Source: Microbacteriaceae bacterium (lineage in GTDB: Bacteria > Actinomycetota > Actinomycetes > Actinomycetales > Microbacteriaceae). From it: a DNA stretch of 64,000 nucleotides. Positions within the stretch are counted from its first letter, which is position 1; each line of letters starts with the position of its first letter. The translations under genes were made by a program, and so were the position numbers. The stretch lies in assembly GCA_031177985.1 (NCBI GenBank), contig JAPSJW010000003.1, forward strand, positions 62,001-126,000. The letters run 5' to 3'. Shown here piece by piece: positions 1 through 8,622 of the stretch. Below the pieces are notes generated by a model that was not told where the DNA came from, did no database searches, and saw only the letters and a list, made by a program, of their open reading frames with translations.

Positions 1-975
1 CTCACCACCGCGCACGACGGCGGTCGCGGGAACCGGGTCGGCGTGGGCTCGGATCTGCACCTCGCACGCGAACGGCGTCTTCGGGTCGGCGGGCGCGAGG
101 CCGGCCCAGGTGAAGCGCGACCCGGCGAGCTCGGAGACGTCGAGCGCCTCCTTCGGCCCCACGACGACCTCGTTCGACTTCGGCCGCACCTCGAGCACGT
201 AGCGGGGCTTGCCGTCGGGGGCGGGGTATCCGATGTTGAGCCCCTTGCGCTGCCCGACGGTGTAGGCGTGCGCTCCGTCGTGCTCGCCGAGCTTCGACCC
301 CTCGCGGTCGACGATCGGTCCGCGCGCGACGCCGACCTTCTCGCCTAGCCAGCCGCGGGTGTCGCCGTCGGGGATGAAGCAGATGTCGTGGCTGTCGGGC
401 TTGTTCGCGACGGACAGCCCACGCGCCTCAGCCTCGGCGCGTACCTCCGCCTTCGAAGGCGTGGCCCCCAGAGGGAACATGGCGTGCGCAAGCTGCTCGG
501 CGGTCAGCACGCCGAGCACGTAGGACTGGTCCTTCGCCCAGGCTGCGGCGCGGTGCAGCTCGCGGTTGCCCTGCGCATCCGTGACGATGTTCGCGTAGTG
601 GCCCGTGGCGACCGCGTCGAAACCGAGCGCGAGAGCCCTCTCGAGCAGGGCCGCGAACTTGATGCGCTCGTTGCAGCGCATGCAGGGGTTCGGCGTGCGT
701 CCGGCGCTGTACTCGCTGATGAAGTCGTCGACGACGTCCTGCTTGAAGCGCTCCGAGAAGTCCCACACGTAATACGGGATGCCGAGCACGTTCGCCGCGC
801 GCTGGGCGTCCATCGAGTCCTCGATCGTGCAGCATCCGCGGCTGCCGGTGCGCAGGGTGCCCGGCATGCGGCTGAGCGCGAGATGCACGCCGACGACGTC
901 GTGCCCCGCCTCGACCGCGCGGGCAGCGGCGACCGCGGAGTCGACTCCCCCGCTCATCGCCGCCAGCACTCGCAC
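1..975 (-). CDS. mnmA: tRNA-specific 2-thiouridylase MnmA (C-terminus cut by window edge)
   Basis: Installs the 2-thio group on U34 of Lys, Glu and Gln tRNAs, with sulfur passed from a cysteine desulfurase. About 325 residues are visible; the family is usually 360-370, so only the end is missing. The ATP pyrophosphatase P-loop [10 protein letters not shown] lies at about residues 8-17. The first catalytic cysteine sits in [12 protein letters not shown] and the second in [10 protein letters not shown]. The GTG at 975 gives [13 protein letters not shown], the usual N-terminus, although the frame stays open further upstream. The cysteine desulfurase gene lies directly upstream on the same strand, the expected sulfur donor pairing. 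Confidence 0.95.
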   Translation of the reverse strand, partial: MRVLAAMSGGVDSAVAAARAVEAGHDVVGVHLALSRMPGTLRTGSRGCCTIEDSMDAQRAANVLGIPYYVWDFSERFKQDVVDDFISEYSAGRTPNPCMRCNERIKFAALLERALALGFDAVATGHYANIVTDAQGNRELHRAAAWAKDQSYVLGVLTAEQLAHAMFPLGATPSKAEVRAEAEARGLSVANKPDSHDICFIPDGDTRGWLGEKVGVARGPIVDREGSKLGEHDGAHAYTVGQRKGLNIGYPAPDGKPRYVLEVRPKSNEVVVGPKEALDVSELAGSRFTWAGLAPADPKTPFACEVQIRAHADPVPATAVVRGGE

Positions 976-1049
976 CGTTACAGGGTAGACGGATGCCGTG
1001 CGCGGTGCCCGATGGGCCCCGTGCCAAGGCGAGCCCCGAACCCGATGAG

Positions 1050-1097
1050 GTTGCAGAAAAGCCCTCTGGATGAACTGTCGCGGGGCCCTTCTGCAAC
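1050..1097. repeat. Inverted repeat between the cysteine desulfurase gene and mnmA
   Basis: Two perfect 9-base arms, GTTGCAGAA at 1050-1058 and TTCTGCAAC at 1089-1097, enclose about 30 bases, and pairing may extend imperfectly inward. It lies after the desulfurase stop and before the mnmA start on the minus strand. It could be a weak terminator/attenuator or a dispersed palindromic repeat. There is no T-run to favour a classical terminator. Confidence 0.5.
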
Positions 1098-1153
1098 TTC
1101 GCGTCTTGAGAACTGGCGGAGGGCGACAGCAACAGCGCGAGGCGGCAGCCCGG

Positions 1154-2395
1154 CTAGCGCCCCAGCACCGGCTCCCGATCGGACAGCCCGGCGGCGGCAG
1201 CCCGCGACACCGCGTCGGGCAGCGCCGCGACGAACGCGTCGACCTCGTCCTCCGTGGTGTCGCTGCCGAGGGTCATCCGCAGCGCTCCGCGCGCCTCACC
1301 CTCGTCGAGTCCCATCGCCAGCAGCACGTGCGACGCCTCAGGCACCCCGGCCGTGCACGCCGACCCCGTCGAGACCGAGAAGCCGGCCAGGTCGAGCAGG
1401 AACAGCAGCGAGTCGCCTTCGCACCCGGGCACGGTGATGTGCACGTTGCCCGGCAGGCGCCCGTCGGGCGAGGAGTCGCCACGCAGCTCGGCCTGCGGCA
1501 CGGCCGAGCGGATGCCGTCGATCATCCGCCGCTGCAGCGTACGCAGCCGCTCGACCCGCTCCGGCAGCGACTCCGCGGCGCGGGTCGCCGCGACGCCGAA
1601 CGCGACGGCGCCGGCGGCGTCCTGGGTGCCCGACCGGGCCCGCTGCTGGCTGCCGCCGTGCAGCAGCGGCACGACGGATGCGCTGCGTGCGATCGCGAGC
1701 GCGCCCACCCCGACGGGGCCGCCGAGCTTGTGCGCCGAGACGCTCATCGCTGCCAGCCCGGAGGCGTGGAAGTGGAGCGGGAGGTACCCGTAGGCGGCGA
1801 TCGCGTCCGCGTGCACCGGCACGCCGTGCCGGGAGGCGAGCTCGACGATCTCGCGCACCGGCTGGATGGTGCCGACCTCGTTGTTCGCCCACAGAGTCGT
1901 CACGAGCGCGACGTCGTCGGCGAGCGCCCGCTCGAGGGCGTCGAGATCGATGCGGCCGAGCGGGTCTACCGGGATCCATTCGACGACGGCGCCCTCGTAT
2001 CGCTCGAGCCACTCGAGGGCGTCGATCGTCGCGTGGTGCTCGGCGCGGGTGGAGAGGATGCGGGGGCGGGGTCTCGATACGCGTCCGCCCTCGGCAGGCG
2101 CTGCTCGACCAGCGGAGGCCCGTCCAGACGACGGGACGTCGTTCCGCGCCCAGAAGAGACCCTTCACCGCGAGGTTGACCGCCTCCGTGCCACCGGAGGT
2201 CAGTGTGATCTCGACCGCATCCGCTCCGACCGAGGCGGCGATCCGCTCGCGGGCCTCCTCGAGCATCCGCTTCGCGTTCTGCCCCTGAGTGTGGATCGAG
2301 GCCGGATTCCCGACGAGTCGCAGGGCCTCGGTGTAGGCCGCGAGCACGTCCGCCGGCATGGGCGAGGTGGCGGCGTGGTCGAGATAGACGGGCAC
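1154..2395 (-). CDS. Cysteine desulfurase, NifS/IscS type, with an in-frame insert
   Basis: PLP enzyme that releases sulfur from cysteine as a persulfide for tRNA thiolation and Fe-S assembly. The product is 413 residues. [11 protein letters not shown] at the N-terminus, the [12 protein letters not shown] motif, the Schiff-base lysine in SAHKLGGP and the active cysteine in STGSACTAG are all present. The start is a GTG preceded by GGGAGGAA. Residues about 85-112 (between GLFWAR and ILSTRAEH) are extra compared with ordinary family members. They are encoded by a palindromic element at 2070-2115 plus flanks, so the protein carries a low-complexity Arg/Ala/Pro/Gly loop. It precedes mnmA and probably feeds it. 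Confidence 0.93.
   Translation of the reverse strand: MPVYLDHAATSPMPADVLAAYTEALRLVGNPASIHTQGQNAKRMLEEARERIAASVGADAVEITLTSGGTEAVNLAVKGLFWARNDVPSSGRASAGRAAPAEGGRVSRPRPRILSTRAEHHATIDALEWLERYEGAVVEWIPVDPLGRIDLDALERALADDVALVTTLWANNEVGTIQPVREIVELASRHGVPVHADAIAAYGYLPLHFHASGLAAMSVSAHKLGGPVGVGALAIARSASVVPLLHGGSQQRARSGTQDAAGAVAFGVAATRAAESLPERVERLRTLQRRMIDGIRSAVPQAELRGDSSPDGRLPGNVHITVPGCEGDSLLFLLDLAGFSVSTGSACTAGVPEASHVLLAMGLDEGEARGALRMTLGSDTTEDEVDAFVAALPDAVSRAAAAGLSDREPVLGR
2070..2115. repeat. Palindromic element inserted in frame inside the cysteine desulfurase gene
   Basis: The stretch begins GGTCTCGATACGC and ends CTCGACCAGCGG, and forms an imperfect palindrome. From memory it matches a repeat family that is normally intergenic in Microbacteriaceae genomes. 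Here it lies inside an open frame, encoding about 15 residues on the minus strand without a stop. No second copy was seen in this window. Confidence 0.6.
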
Positions 2396-2482
2396 CGGTT
2401 CCTCCCTGGCGAAGCGGGCACGAGACCCTGACGGAACAGCCCTGTAACGGACGTGTCATCCGGCTCACCTACTCTAGTTCGC

Positions 2483-4528
2483 ATGCTTTCCGCCGACCCG
2501 CTCCGCAATCTCGGCGTCACCCAGCACTCGCGGGAGGGCGAACTCCGGGTCTGGAGCGGCAACGCGAAGGCGATGGACCTGGTGCTCTTCGACGCGGTCG
2601 ACCCCGACTGGGCGGTGCGGACGATCCCCATGACAAGGGATGCCGCCGGGGTCTGGTCTGCCCGCTCGCGCTCGCTGCGGCCGGGTCAGCACTACGGCAT
2701 CCGGGTCGACGGGCCGACCGGACCGACGCACTCGTTCGACGCGAAGCGCGACCTGCTCGACCCCTATGCCCGCGGGCTCGTCCGCACTCAGAAGGGCTGG
2801 CGCTCGTACGTGCAGGACGACGCCTTCGACTGGGGCGGGATCGAGAAGCCGCGCATCCCGCTCGACCACGCCGTCATCTACGAGGCGCACATCAAGGGGC
2901 TCACCAAGCTCAGCCCGCATGTGCCGGAGGACCTGCGCGGCACCTACGCCGGCCTCGCCCATGAGTCGACGATCGCGTACCTCAAGGACCTCGGGGTGAC
3001 GACCGTCGAGCTGCTGCCCGTGCACCAGTTCGTGAGCGAGCAGCGTCTGCTCAAGCAGGGGCTCATCAACTACTGGGGCTACAACACCCTGAACTACTTC
3101 ACGCCGCACTCCGCCTATGCGTCGAGAGCCGCCCAGCACGGCGGCACCGGAGCCGTGCTGCGCGAGTTCAAGGGGATGGTGCGGCTGCTCCACGAGGCGG
3201 GCCTCGAGGTCGTGCTCGACGTCGTCTACAACCACACCGCCGAGGAGGGACCGGAAGGTCCGACCACGAGCTTCCGCGGCATCGACAACGCGTCGTACTA
3301 CCGGCACACCGACGACGGCAGGTACGTCGACACCACCGGATGCGGCAACACGATCGACTTCTCGCTGCCGGCGGCGCAGCGCCTCGTGCTCGACTCGCTG
3401 CGGTACTGGGCGAACGAGGTGCAGATCGACGGCTTCCGGTTCGACCTCGCCGCCACCCTCGGACGGGACGAGCGAGCGCACTTCGACCCGGAGCATCCGC
3501 TGCTGCAGGCGATCCTCGACGACCCGCAGCTTCAGGGTGTGAAGATGATCGCCGAGCCCTGGGACGTCGGCATGGGCGGCTGGCAGGTCGGCAACTTCCC
3601 TCGCGGCTACCTCGAGTGGAACGACGGCTACCGCGACCGGGTGCGGGACTTCTGGCTGACGGATGTGCGGGCGGCTCGCGAGCACGGTGTCGCGCCCCGC
3701 GGGATCGGCCCGCTCGGCCGCAAGCTCGCCGGCAGCAATCACGTCTTCGACCACGAGCGGGGACCGCTCGCCGGAGTCAACTTCGTGACGGCGCACGACG
3801 GCTTCACGCTCGCCGACCTCACGGCGTACGACGTCAAGCACAACCTCGGCAACGGCGAGGACAACCGCGACGGCACGAACGACAACCACTCCTTCAACCA
3901 CGGAGCGGAGGGGCCCACCGGCGATACCGAGATCCTCGAGGGCCGGTGCAAGGCGATGCGCAACCTGCTCGGCACGCTGCTGCTGAGCGCAGGCGTGCCG
4001 ATGATCACCGCGGGCGACGAGTTCGGCCGCAGCCAGCGGGGCAACAACAACGCCTACTGTCACGACAGCGAGCTGACCTGGATGCAGTGGGACGACCGCG
4101 CCGACTGGCAGGACGAGCTGCTGGAGGTCTCGCGTCACCTGCTGCAGCTCCGGCGGGAGAACCCGGCGCTCCGCCCGGTGCGGTTCGGCCGGCTCGGCGA
4201 GACGGTGCCGAGCTCGAACCAGATGGACTGGTACAACAAGGAGGGCCTCGTCATGACCGGCGAGGACTGGGACTCCCCCGCCGAGCGCACCCTGCAGTAC
4301 CTCGCGGCCTCGACTCCCGAGGTGGAGGAGTTCAACCGCATCCTGCTCGTCGTGCACGGCCTCGAGGAGGAGGTCACGGTTACCCTCCCCGAGCACGAGG
4401 ATGTGACCGGCTACACCCTGCTCTGGGACTCGGCGGTCGACATGCTCGAGGACGTCGAGGTCGAGCACGGACCGGGCAGCGAGCTCGTCGTCGCCGGCAC
4501 CTCGATGCAGCTCTTCAGGGCGCACTGA
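2483..4528 (+). CDS. glgX: Glycogen debranching enzyme GlgX
   Basis: Isoamylase-type GH13 enzyme that hydrolyses alpha-1,6 branches of glycogen, usually limit dextrin produced by GlgP. It has 681 residues. An N-terminal CBM48-like beta domain precedes the GH13 barrel. The four conserved regions are visible: DVVYNHTAE, DGFRFDLAATLGRD (nucleophile Asp), IAEPWD (acid/base Glu) and VTAHDGFTLAD. The LGNGEDNRDGTNDNHS loop is typical of GlgX. ATG 2483 is chosen over an in-frame start 30 bases upstream because it gives the usual N-terminus. A TACTCT hexamer 7 bases before it suggests a leaderless or near-leaderless message. glgP, glgE and glgB lie 8-15 kb downstream. Confidence 0.94.
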   Translation: MLSADPLRNLGVTQHSREGELRVWSGNAKAMDLVLFDAVDPDWAVRTIPMTRDAAGVWSARSRSLRPGQHYGIRVDGPTGPTHSFDAKRDLLDPYARGLVRTQKGWRSYVQDDAFDWGGIEKPRIPLDHAVIYEAHIKGLTKLSPHVPEDLRGTYAGLAHESTIAYLKDLGVTTVELLPVHQFVSEQRLLKQGLINYWGYNTLNYFTPHSAYASRAAQHGGTGAVLREFKGMVRLLHEAGLEVVLDVVYNHTAEEGPEGPTTSFRGIDNASYYRHTDDGRYVDTTGCGNTIDFSLPAAQRLVLDSLRYWANEVQIDGFRFDLAATLGRDERAHFDPEHPLLQAILDDPQLQGVKMIAEPWDVGMGGWQVGNFPRGYLEWNDGYRDRVRDFWLTDVRAAREHGVAPRGIGPLGRKLAGSNHVFDHERGPLAGVNFVTAHDGFTLADLTAYDVKHNLGNGEDNRDGTNDNHSFNHGAEGPTGDTEILEGRCKAMRNLLGTLLLSAGVPMITAGDEFGRSQRGNNNAYCHDSELTWMQWDDRADWQDELLEVSRHLLQLRRENPALRPVRFGRLGETVPSSNQMDWYNKEGLVMTGEDWDSPAERTLQYLAASTPEVEEFNRILLVVHGLEEEVTVTLPEHEDVTGYTLLWDSAVDMLEDVEVEHGPGSELVVAGTSMQLFRAH

Positions 4529-5007
4529 TGGGCCGAGCGGGAGGCACACCGGCCACGGCCGCGCTGACCGCGGCGGGCATCCGTTTCACCCTGCGCGAGT
4601 ACGAGCACGACCCCGCCAACCGCGACTTCGGGCTGGAGGCCGCAACCGCACTCGGCGTCGACCCCGACCAGGTGTTCAAGACCCTGCTCGCCTCGGTCGA
4701 CGGCGAGCTCGTCGTCGGCATCGTCCCGGTGTCGGGCAAGCTCGACCTCAAGGCCCTCGCTGCTGCCGTCGGCGGCAAGCGCGCCGAGATGGCGGATGCT
4801 GCGCTCGCGGAGCGCAGAACCGGCTACGTCGTCGGCGGCATCAGCCCGATCGGCCAGAAGACCTGCCTGCGCACCGTGCTCGACGAGACGGCCGAGCTCT
4901 TCGACACGATCCTCGTCTCCGGCGGCAGGCGCGGGCTCGACCTGGAGCTCGCACCCGGCGACCTGCTCGAGGTGACAGGGGGCGTCCTGGCGGCCATCGC
5001 GCGGTAG
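4528..5007 (+). CDS. ybaK: YbaK/EbsC-family Cys-tRNA(Pro) deacylase
   Basis: Hydrolyses mischarged Cys-tRNA(Pro), an editing function in trans to prolyl-tRNA synthetase. It has 159 residues, the normal length. Family hallmarks are the early DFGLEAATALG segment, VFKTLLASVDGELVVGIVPVSGKLDLKALA with the conserved lysine, and the C-terminal GGISPIGQK...TILVSGGRRGLDLEL. The ATG overlaps the glgX stop (TGATG), so the two genes are translationally coupled despite unrelated roles. The name follows the family; the exact tRNA specificity is inferred. Confidence 0.9.
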   Translation: MGRAGGTPATAALTAAGIRFTLREYEHDPANRDFGLEAATALGVDPDQVFKTLLASVDGELVVGIVPVSGKLDLKALAAAVGGKRAEMADAALAERRTGYVVGGISPIGQKTCLRTVLDETAELFDTILVSGGRRGLDLELAPGDLLEVTGGVLAAIAR

Positions 5008-5071
5008 GGCCGCGACGACGGGGGTTCCGCTGGGCGACAGCACCAGCCCGCCGAGCGGTTAAGCTCGCGGA

Positions 5072-6199
5072 GTGAGCGAGACCGTGTGGCGTTGGCCGAC
5101 CCTGCACGAGACCCAGCGGACCGTGCTGCTCGACGTTCTCGTGCACGGCTCCCGCTCGAGGGCGGAACTCGCCAGACGCACCGGGCTGTCCCGTACGACC
5201 CTGAGTCGCCTGAGTCGCGATCTGGTCGATCTCGGGCTCGTCGAAGAGGGCGAGGCCACACCCCTCGTCGGGCGGGGACGACCTTCAGAGGTGCTCCACC
5301 TGCGCAAGGAGTCCGCTCAGTTCGCGGGGATCAAGCTCACCGGTGACGCTCTCTACGCCGTCGTCACCGACCTGCACGCGACCGTGCTCACCACCGTCGA
5401 GCATCCTCTGCCCTCTCGAGCGGTCGACGACGTCGTCGGCCTGATCGCCGAGGTCGTCGACGGCTTCCGCGACGACCACCCCAAGCTGGCCTCGCTCGGC
5501 ATCTGCCTGGCCGGTGACGTGCACACCGAGGGCGGCCGGGCCGTCGTCGTCGGCTCGCACTTCCTCGGGTGGGACGAGGTTCCGCTGCAGTCGCTCGCCG
5601 AGGCCGCCACCGGCTTGCCCACGTCGATCTCGAACGACGTGCAGGCGCTCACCGTCGCCCATCACTGGTTCGGCGCCGGCGTCGGGCGGCGATCACTGGT
5701 CGTCATCGGCCTCGGCGCCGGAATCGGCTCCGGCATCGTCGTCAACGACGAACTGGTGCGAGGAGCGAAGGGCCACCCCGGAAAGATCGGCCATCTTCCG
5801 GTGGGCGAGACGGGCGCGACCTGCGACCGCGGTCACGTGGGATGCGTCTCGGCGTTCGTGACCGGGCCGGCGATCAGCAGGAACTCCGGCATCGACGGCT
5901 TCTCAGAGGTGGTGGAGGCGGCTCGCGCCGGCGATGCGCGGGCCCGGACGGCCCTGCGTTCGGCGGCTCGCGCCCTCGGCACCGCGGTGGCCGTCCTGCA
6001 GAACCTCGTCGACCCGGAGCGGATCGTCGTCACGGGCGAGGGGCTCGATGCTGTCGCCTACGATCGATCGGAACTGGAGAGCGCGATCGCCGCCCGGCTC
6101 GATCCCGCATCCGTCGCCCCCGACCTCGACCTCCACCCCTTCCGCTTCGCGGACTACGCATGGGGTGCGGCGATCAGCGCCATCCGTCACATCGTCTGA
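5072..6199 (+). CDS. ROK-family transcriptional regulator
   Basis: A 375-residue sugar-responsive regulator with a DNA-binding winged helix-turn-helix at about residues 25-75 (AELARRTGLSRTTLSRLSRDL) followed by a ROK sugar-binding domain. The ROK zinc motif is degenerate: it reads CDRGHVGC where the consensus is CxCGxxGC. The kinase-type Asp of SNDVQAL remains. It sits at the head of the sugar-use locus and ends 5 bases from the convergent esterase gene, so it is the likely regulator of the divergent esterase/ABC promoter region at 7190-7219. The start is GTG 5072. The effector sugar is unknown. Confidence 0.88.
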   Translation: MSETVWRWPTLHETQRTVLLDVLVHGSRSRAELARRTGLSRTTLSRLSRDLVDLGLVEEGEATPLVGRGRPSEVLHLRKESAQFAGIKLTGDALYAVVTDLHATVLTTVEHPLPSRAVDDVVGLIAEVVDGFRDDHPKLASLGICLAGDVHTEGGRAVVVGSHFLGWDEVPLQSLAEAATGLPTSISNDVQALTVAHHWFGAGVGRRSLVVIGLGAGIGSGIVVNDELVRGAKGHPGKIGHLPVGETGATCDRGHVGCVSAFVTGPAISRNSGIDGFSEVVEAARAGDARARTALRSAARALGTAVAVLQNLVDPERIVVTGEGLDAVAYDRSELESAIAARLDPASVAPDLDLHPFRFADYAWGAAISAIRHIV

Positions 6200-6204
6200 C
6201 GGAG

Positions 6205-7170
6205 TCAGAGCCGCTCGGCCAGCCAACGCGCCTGAGTCGCCCAGTGGTGCAGCTGACCACCCTCGTGCCCGTTGAACGCGTACACCTCGATGTGGCGGTC
6301 GCTGCTGGCCAGGCGGTTGTAGGCCGCGAAGATGGTCGAGGGCAGCACTATGTCATCCATCAATGCGGCGGAGAAGAGCGCGGGCTGGGTGATCCGCTTG
6401 GCGAAGTTGGCGCCATCGAAGTAGGAGAGCGTGCTGAAGACGGTGTCCTCCTGGCCCCGGTGCACCGCGAGGTATCGGGCGATCTCGGAGAACGGCGGCT
6501 GCGGAGTCCGTTCGACCGCTCGGCGGAAGGCGCACAGGAACGGCACGTCCGGCATGACGGCGCGTACCGTCGGCGAGAGTGCGGCCGCGGCGATCGCGAT
6601 GCCGCCGCCCTGTGACGCGCCCGTCACGGCGATCCGGTCGCCGTCGACGAACGGCAGTTCCTGGACAGCGTCGACCAGCCGGACGGCGTCGGTGAACACG
6701 CGGCGGTAGTAGTAGTTCGCGGGGTGCTCGATGCCTCGCGTCATGAAGCCCGGCACCGAGGGACCACTGCCATGAGGGTCGGGAGTGTCGCCGCCCGAGC
6801 CCCAGCCGCTGCCCTGCCCCCGGGTGTCCATCAGCACATGCACGTAGCCGGCCGCGGCCCAGGCCAGCCGTTCACCTGGCACCCCCCTGCCACCGTTGTA
6901 GCCGATGTACTCGACGACGGTCGGGCGTCGCTCCTGGGTGCGCGGCCGGGTGATCCAGCCGCGGATCGGCTCCCCCGCGAATCCCGGGAATGTCAGGTCT
7001 TCGACGACCAGTTCGGAGATCGGCGTGTCGGCCCGCTTCAGTTCGGCGCCGCCTCGATGTGCCCGCGCCTCACCCATGGTGTCGGCCCAGAACCGGTCGA
7101 AATCGCCGGGTTCGAGGGTGTCGGCTCGGAAGTCGCGGAGCTCGTCGAGCGGCAGGTCGGAGTACGGCAC
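6205..7170 (-). CDS. Acetyl xylan esterase / cephalosporin C deacetylase family (CE7)
   Basis: An alpha/beta hydrolase that removes acetyl groups from xylo- and other oligosaccharides. The 321 residues match the CE7 length. Seen are the N-terminal DFDRFWADTM, the RGQGSGWG loop, the nucleophile elbow GASQGGG, the acid in MDDIVLPST and the base histidine in NGHEGG. There is no signal peptide, so it acts in the cytoplasm on imported substrate. It is transcribed divergently from the ABC importer genes. The start is GTG 7170, with a TAGCAT hexamer 6 bases upstream suggesting a leaderless message. Confidence 0.92.
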   Translation of the reverse strand: MPYSDLPLDELRDFRADTLEPGDFDRFWADTMGEARAHRGGAELKRADTPISELVVEDLTFPGFAGEPIRGWITRPRTQERRPTVVEYIGYNGGRGVPGERLAWAAAGYVHVLMDTRGQGSGWGSGGDTPDPHGSGPSVPGFMTRGIEHPANYYYRRVFTDAVRLVDAVQELPFVDGDRIAVTGASQGGGIAIAAAALSPTVRAVMPDVPFLCAFRRAVERTPQPPFSEIARYLAVHRGQEDTVFSTLSYFDGANFAKRITQPALFSAALMDDIVLPSTIFAAYNRLASSDRHIEVYAFNGHEGGQLHHWATQARWLAERL

Positions 7171-7189
7171 GGCGCCATGCTAGACCTGC

Positions 7190-7219
7190 TTGACTTTTTG
7201 TTCCACCAGGGCACAAAAT
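7190..7219 (+). promoter_or_regulatory. Putative promoter with overlapping ROK-type operator
   Basis: TTGACT at 7190-7195 and CAAAAT at 7214-7219 are spaced by 18 bases and point toward the ABC importer genes. Overlapping the spacer and -10 is an inverted repeat: TTTTGT at 7196-7201 and ACAAAA at 7213-7218, with CC/GG also paired inside. An operator in this position would repress by blocking RNA polymerase. It also lies only 26 bases from the divergent esterase start, so one site could control both directions. Binding by the nearby ROK protein is inference. Confidence 0.55.
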
Positions 7220-7314
7220 GTGCGAGCCGTCCGTTCCGGAGTCCCCCCGGGATGGCAGTTCCGCACCGAAGCGCCACGAGGCCTTCACGACAACGTCGTC
7301 TGAGAGGACACGAG

Positions 7315-8616
7315 ATGGAAGCAACGAAGCTCACTCGCCCGCGCTGGATGCGCCCGGCATCGTTCGCAATGGCGGGCGCCCTGGCGCTCGTCGGGCTCGC
7401 CGGATGCTCTGCGAGCGGCGGCGACGAAGGCGTGACCGAGATCGAGTTCTGGGGCTGGGTGCCGGGCCTGGAAGACCTCGTCGACACCTGGAACGAGGAG
7501 AACCCCGATGTGCAGGTCTCGTTCCACCGGATGACCGGGGACGACGGCCAGAAGGTCGAGGTGGCCGTCGATGGCGGAGCCGGCCCCGATCTCGTCCAGC
7601 TCAGCACGCACAACCTGCCGGACTACGTGATCCAGGAGCGGGTGGTCGAGATCACCGAATGGGTCGCCGACGAAGAGGAGAACTACACGCCCGCCTCGTG
7701 GGCGTCGGTGAGCTTCGACGGGGGCGTGTACGGCATCCCGCAGGGCATCGGGCCCGCCGGGATGATGTACCGCGCGGACATCCTCGAGCAGCACGGTCTC
7801 GAGATTCCCACCACCTGGGACGAGTACCTCGAGACTGCTCGCGCGCTGCACGCCGCCAACCCGGACGTCTACATCGCCAACATGTCGCCCAGCGAGATCG
7901 GGCAGTGGGTGCAGGAGATCCAGCAGGCAGAGAGCAGCTGGTACTCGATCGAAGGAGACGCCTGGAAGCTGGGCGTGAACGACGAGGGCAGCAAGCTCGT
8001 GGCGGAACGGTGGCAGACACTGCTCGATGAGGGGCTCGTGACCACGGAGCAGATGTGGACCCCTGAGTACTGGGCACTGGTGAACAACGGGACCATCGCC
8101 ACCGTCTCCTACGCGGCATGGTTCCCGACGATCCTCGCGGAGAATGCGGCGGAGACCTCTGGTCTCTGGAAGGTCGCGCCGCTGCCCGTCAACGAGGGCT
8201 CGACGAACTCCGGCGACTCGGGCGGCGCGGCCGTCATCGTGCTGAAGAACAGCGAGCACCCTGCCGAAGCAGCCGAGTTCGCCGCATGGTTGAACGGCTC
8301 GGACGAGACGCAGGACACCCTGATCACCGTCGGCGGGCTCTTCCCGTCCACTCAGAACGGTCTCGCTTCGGAGGCACTGCTCAGCGAGAGCGAGTTCTAC
8401 GGCGGCCAGGTCGTGAACGAGGTCTTCATCGAGTCGGCCGAGAACACCCCCGCCACCTGGGTCGAGGGGCCCAACTTCGGCACGATCCAGACAGCGATCC
8501 TCGACGAGTTCGCCAAGGTCGTCACGGGCGAGCAGACCTTCCTCGAAGCGCTCGACCGCGCCCAGGCCGCCGGAGTCGCCGACCTCGAGTCGCGTGGCCT
8601 GAGCGTCGTCGACTAG
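7315..8616 (+). CDS. Sugar ABC transporter substrate-binding lipoprotein (CUT1)
   Basis: Extracellular lipid-anchored binding protein that delivers an oligosaccharide to the two permeases downstream. It has 433 residues. The N-terminus is a basic stretch and hydrophobic segment ending in the lipobox LVGLAGC at about residues 23-29. It is followed by the family-1 solute-binding fold starting ITEFWGW-like (EIEFWGWVPGLEDLVDTWNEENP). ATG 7315 is preceded by GAGAGGA. It is the first gene of a four-gene operon with two permeases and the GH95 gene. The ligand is not deducible from sequence; context suggests a plant cell-wall oligosaccharide. Confidence 0.93.
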   Translation: MEATKLTRPRWMRPASFAMAGALALVGLAGCSASGGDEGVTEIEFWGWVPGLEDLVDTWNEENPDVQVSFHRMTGDDGQKVEVAVDGGAGPDLVQLSTHNLPDYVIQERVVEITEWVADEEENYTPASWASVSFDGGVYGIPQGIGPAGMMYRADILEQHGLEIPTTWDEYLETARALHAANPDVYIANMSPSEIGQWVQEIQQAESSWYSIEGDAWKLGVNDEGSKLVAERWQTLLDEGLVTTEQMWTPEYWALVNNGTIATVSYAAWFPTILAENAAETSGLWKVAPLPVNEGSTNSGDSGGAAVIVLKNSEHPAEAAEFAAWLNGSDETQDTLITVGGLFPSTQNGLASEALLSESEFYGGQVVNEVFIESAENTPATWVEGPNFGTIQTAILDEFAKVVTGEQTFLEALDRAQAAGVADLESRGLSVVD

Positions 8617-8622
8617 CCGTTC

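Noticed and set aside
2474-4549. A 691-codon open frame opposite glgX
   Set aside because: Mirror frame of a conserved gene with no recognisable motif.
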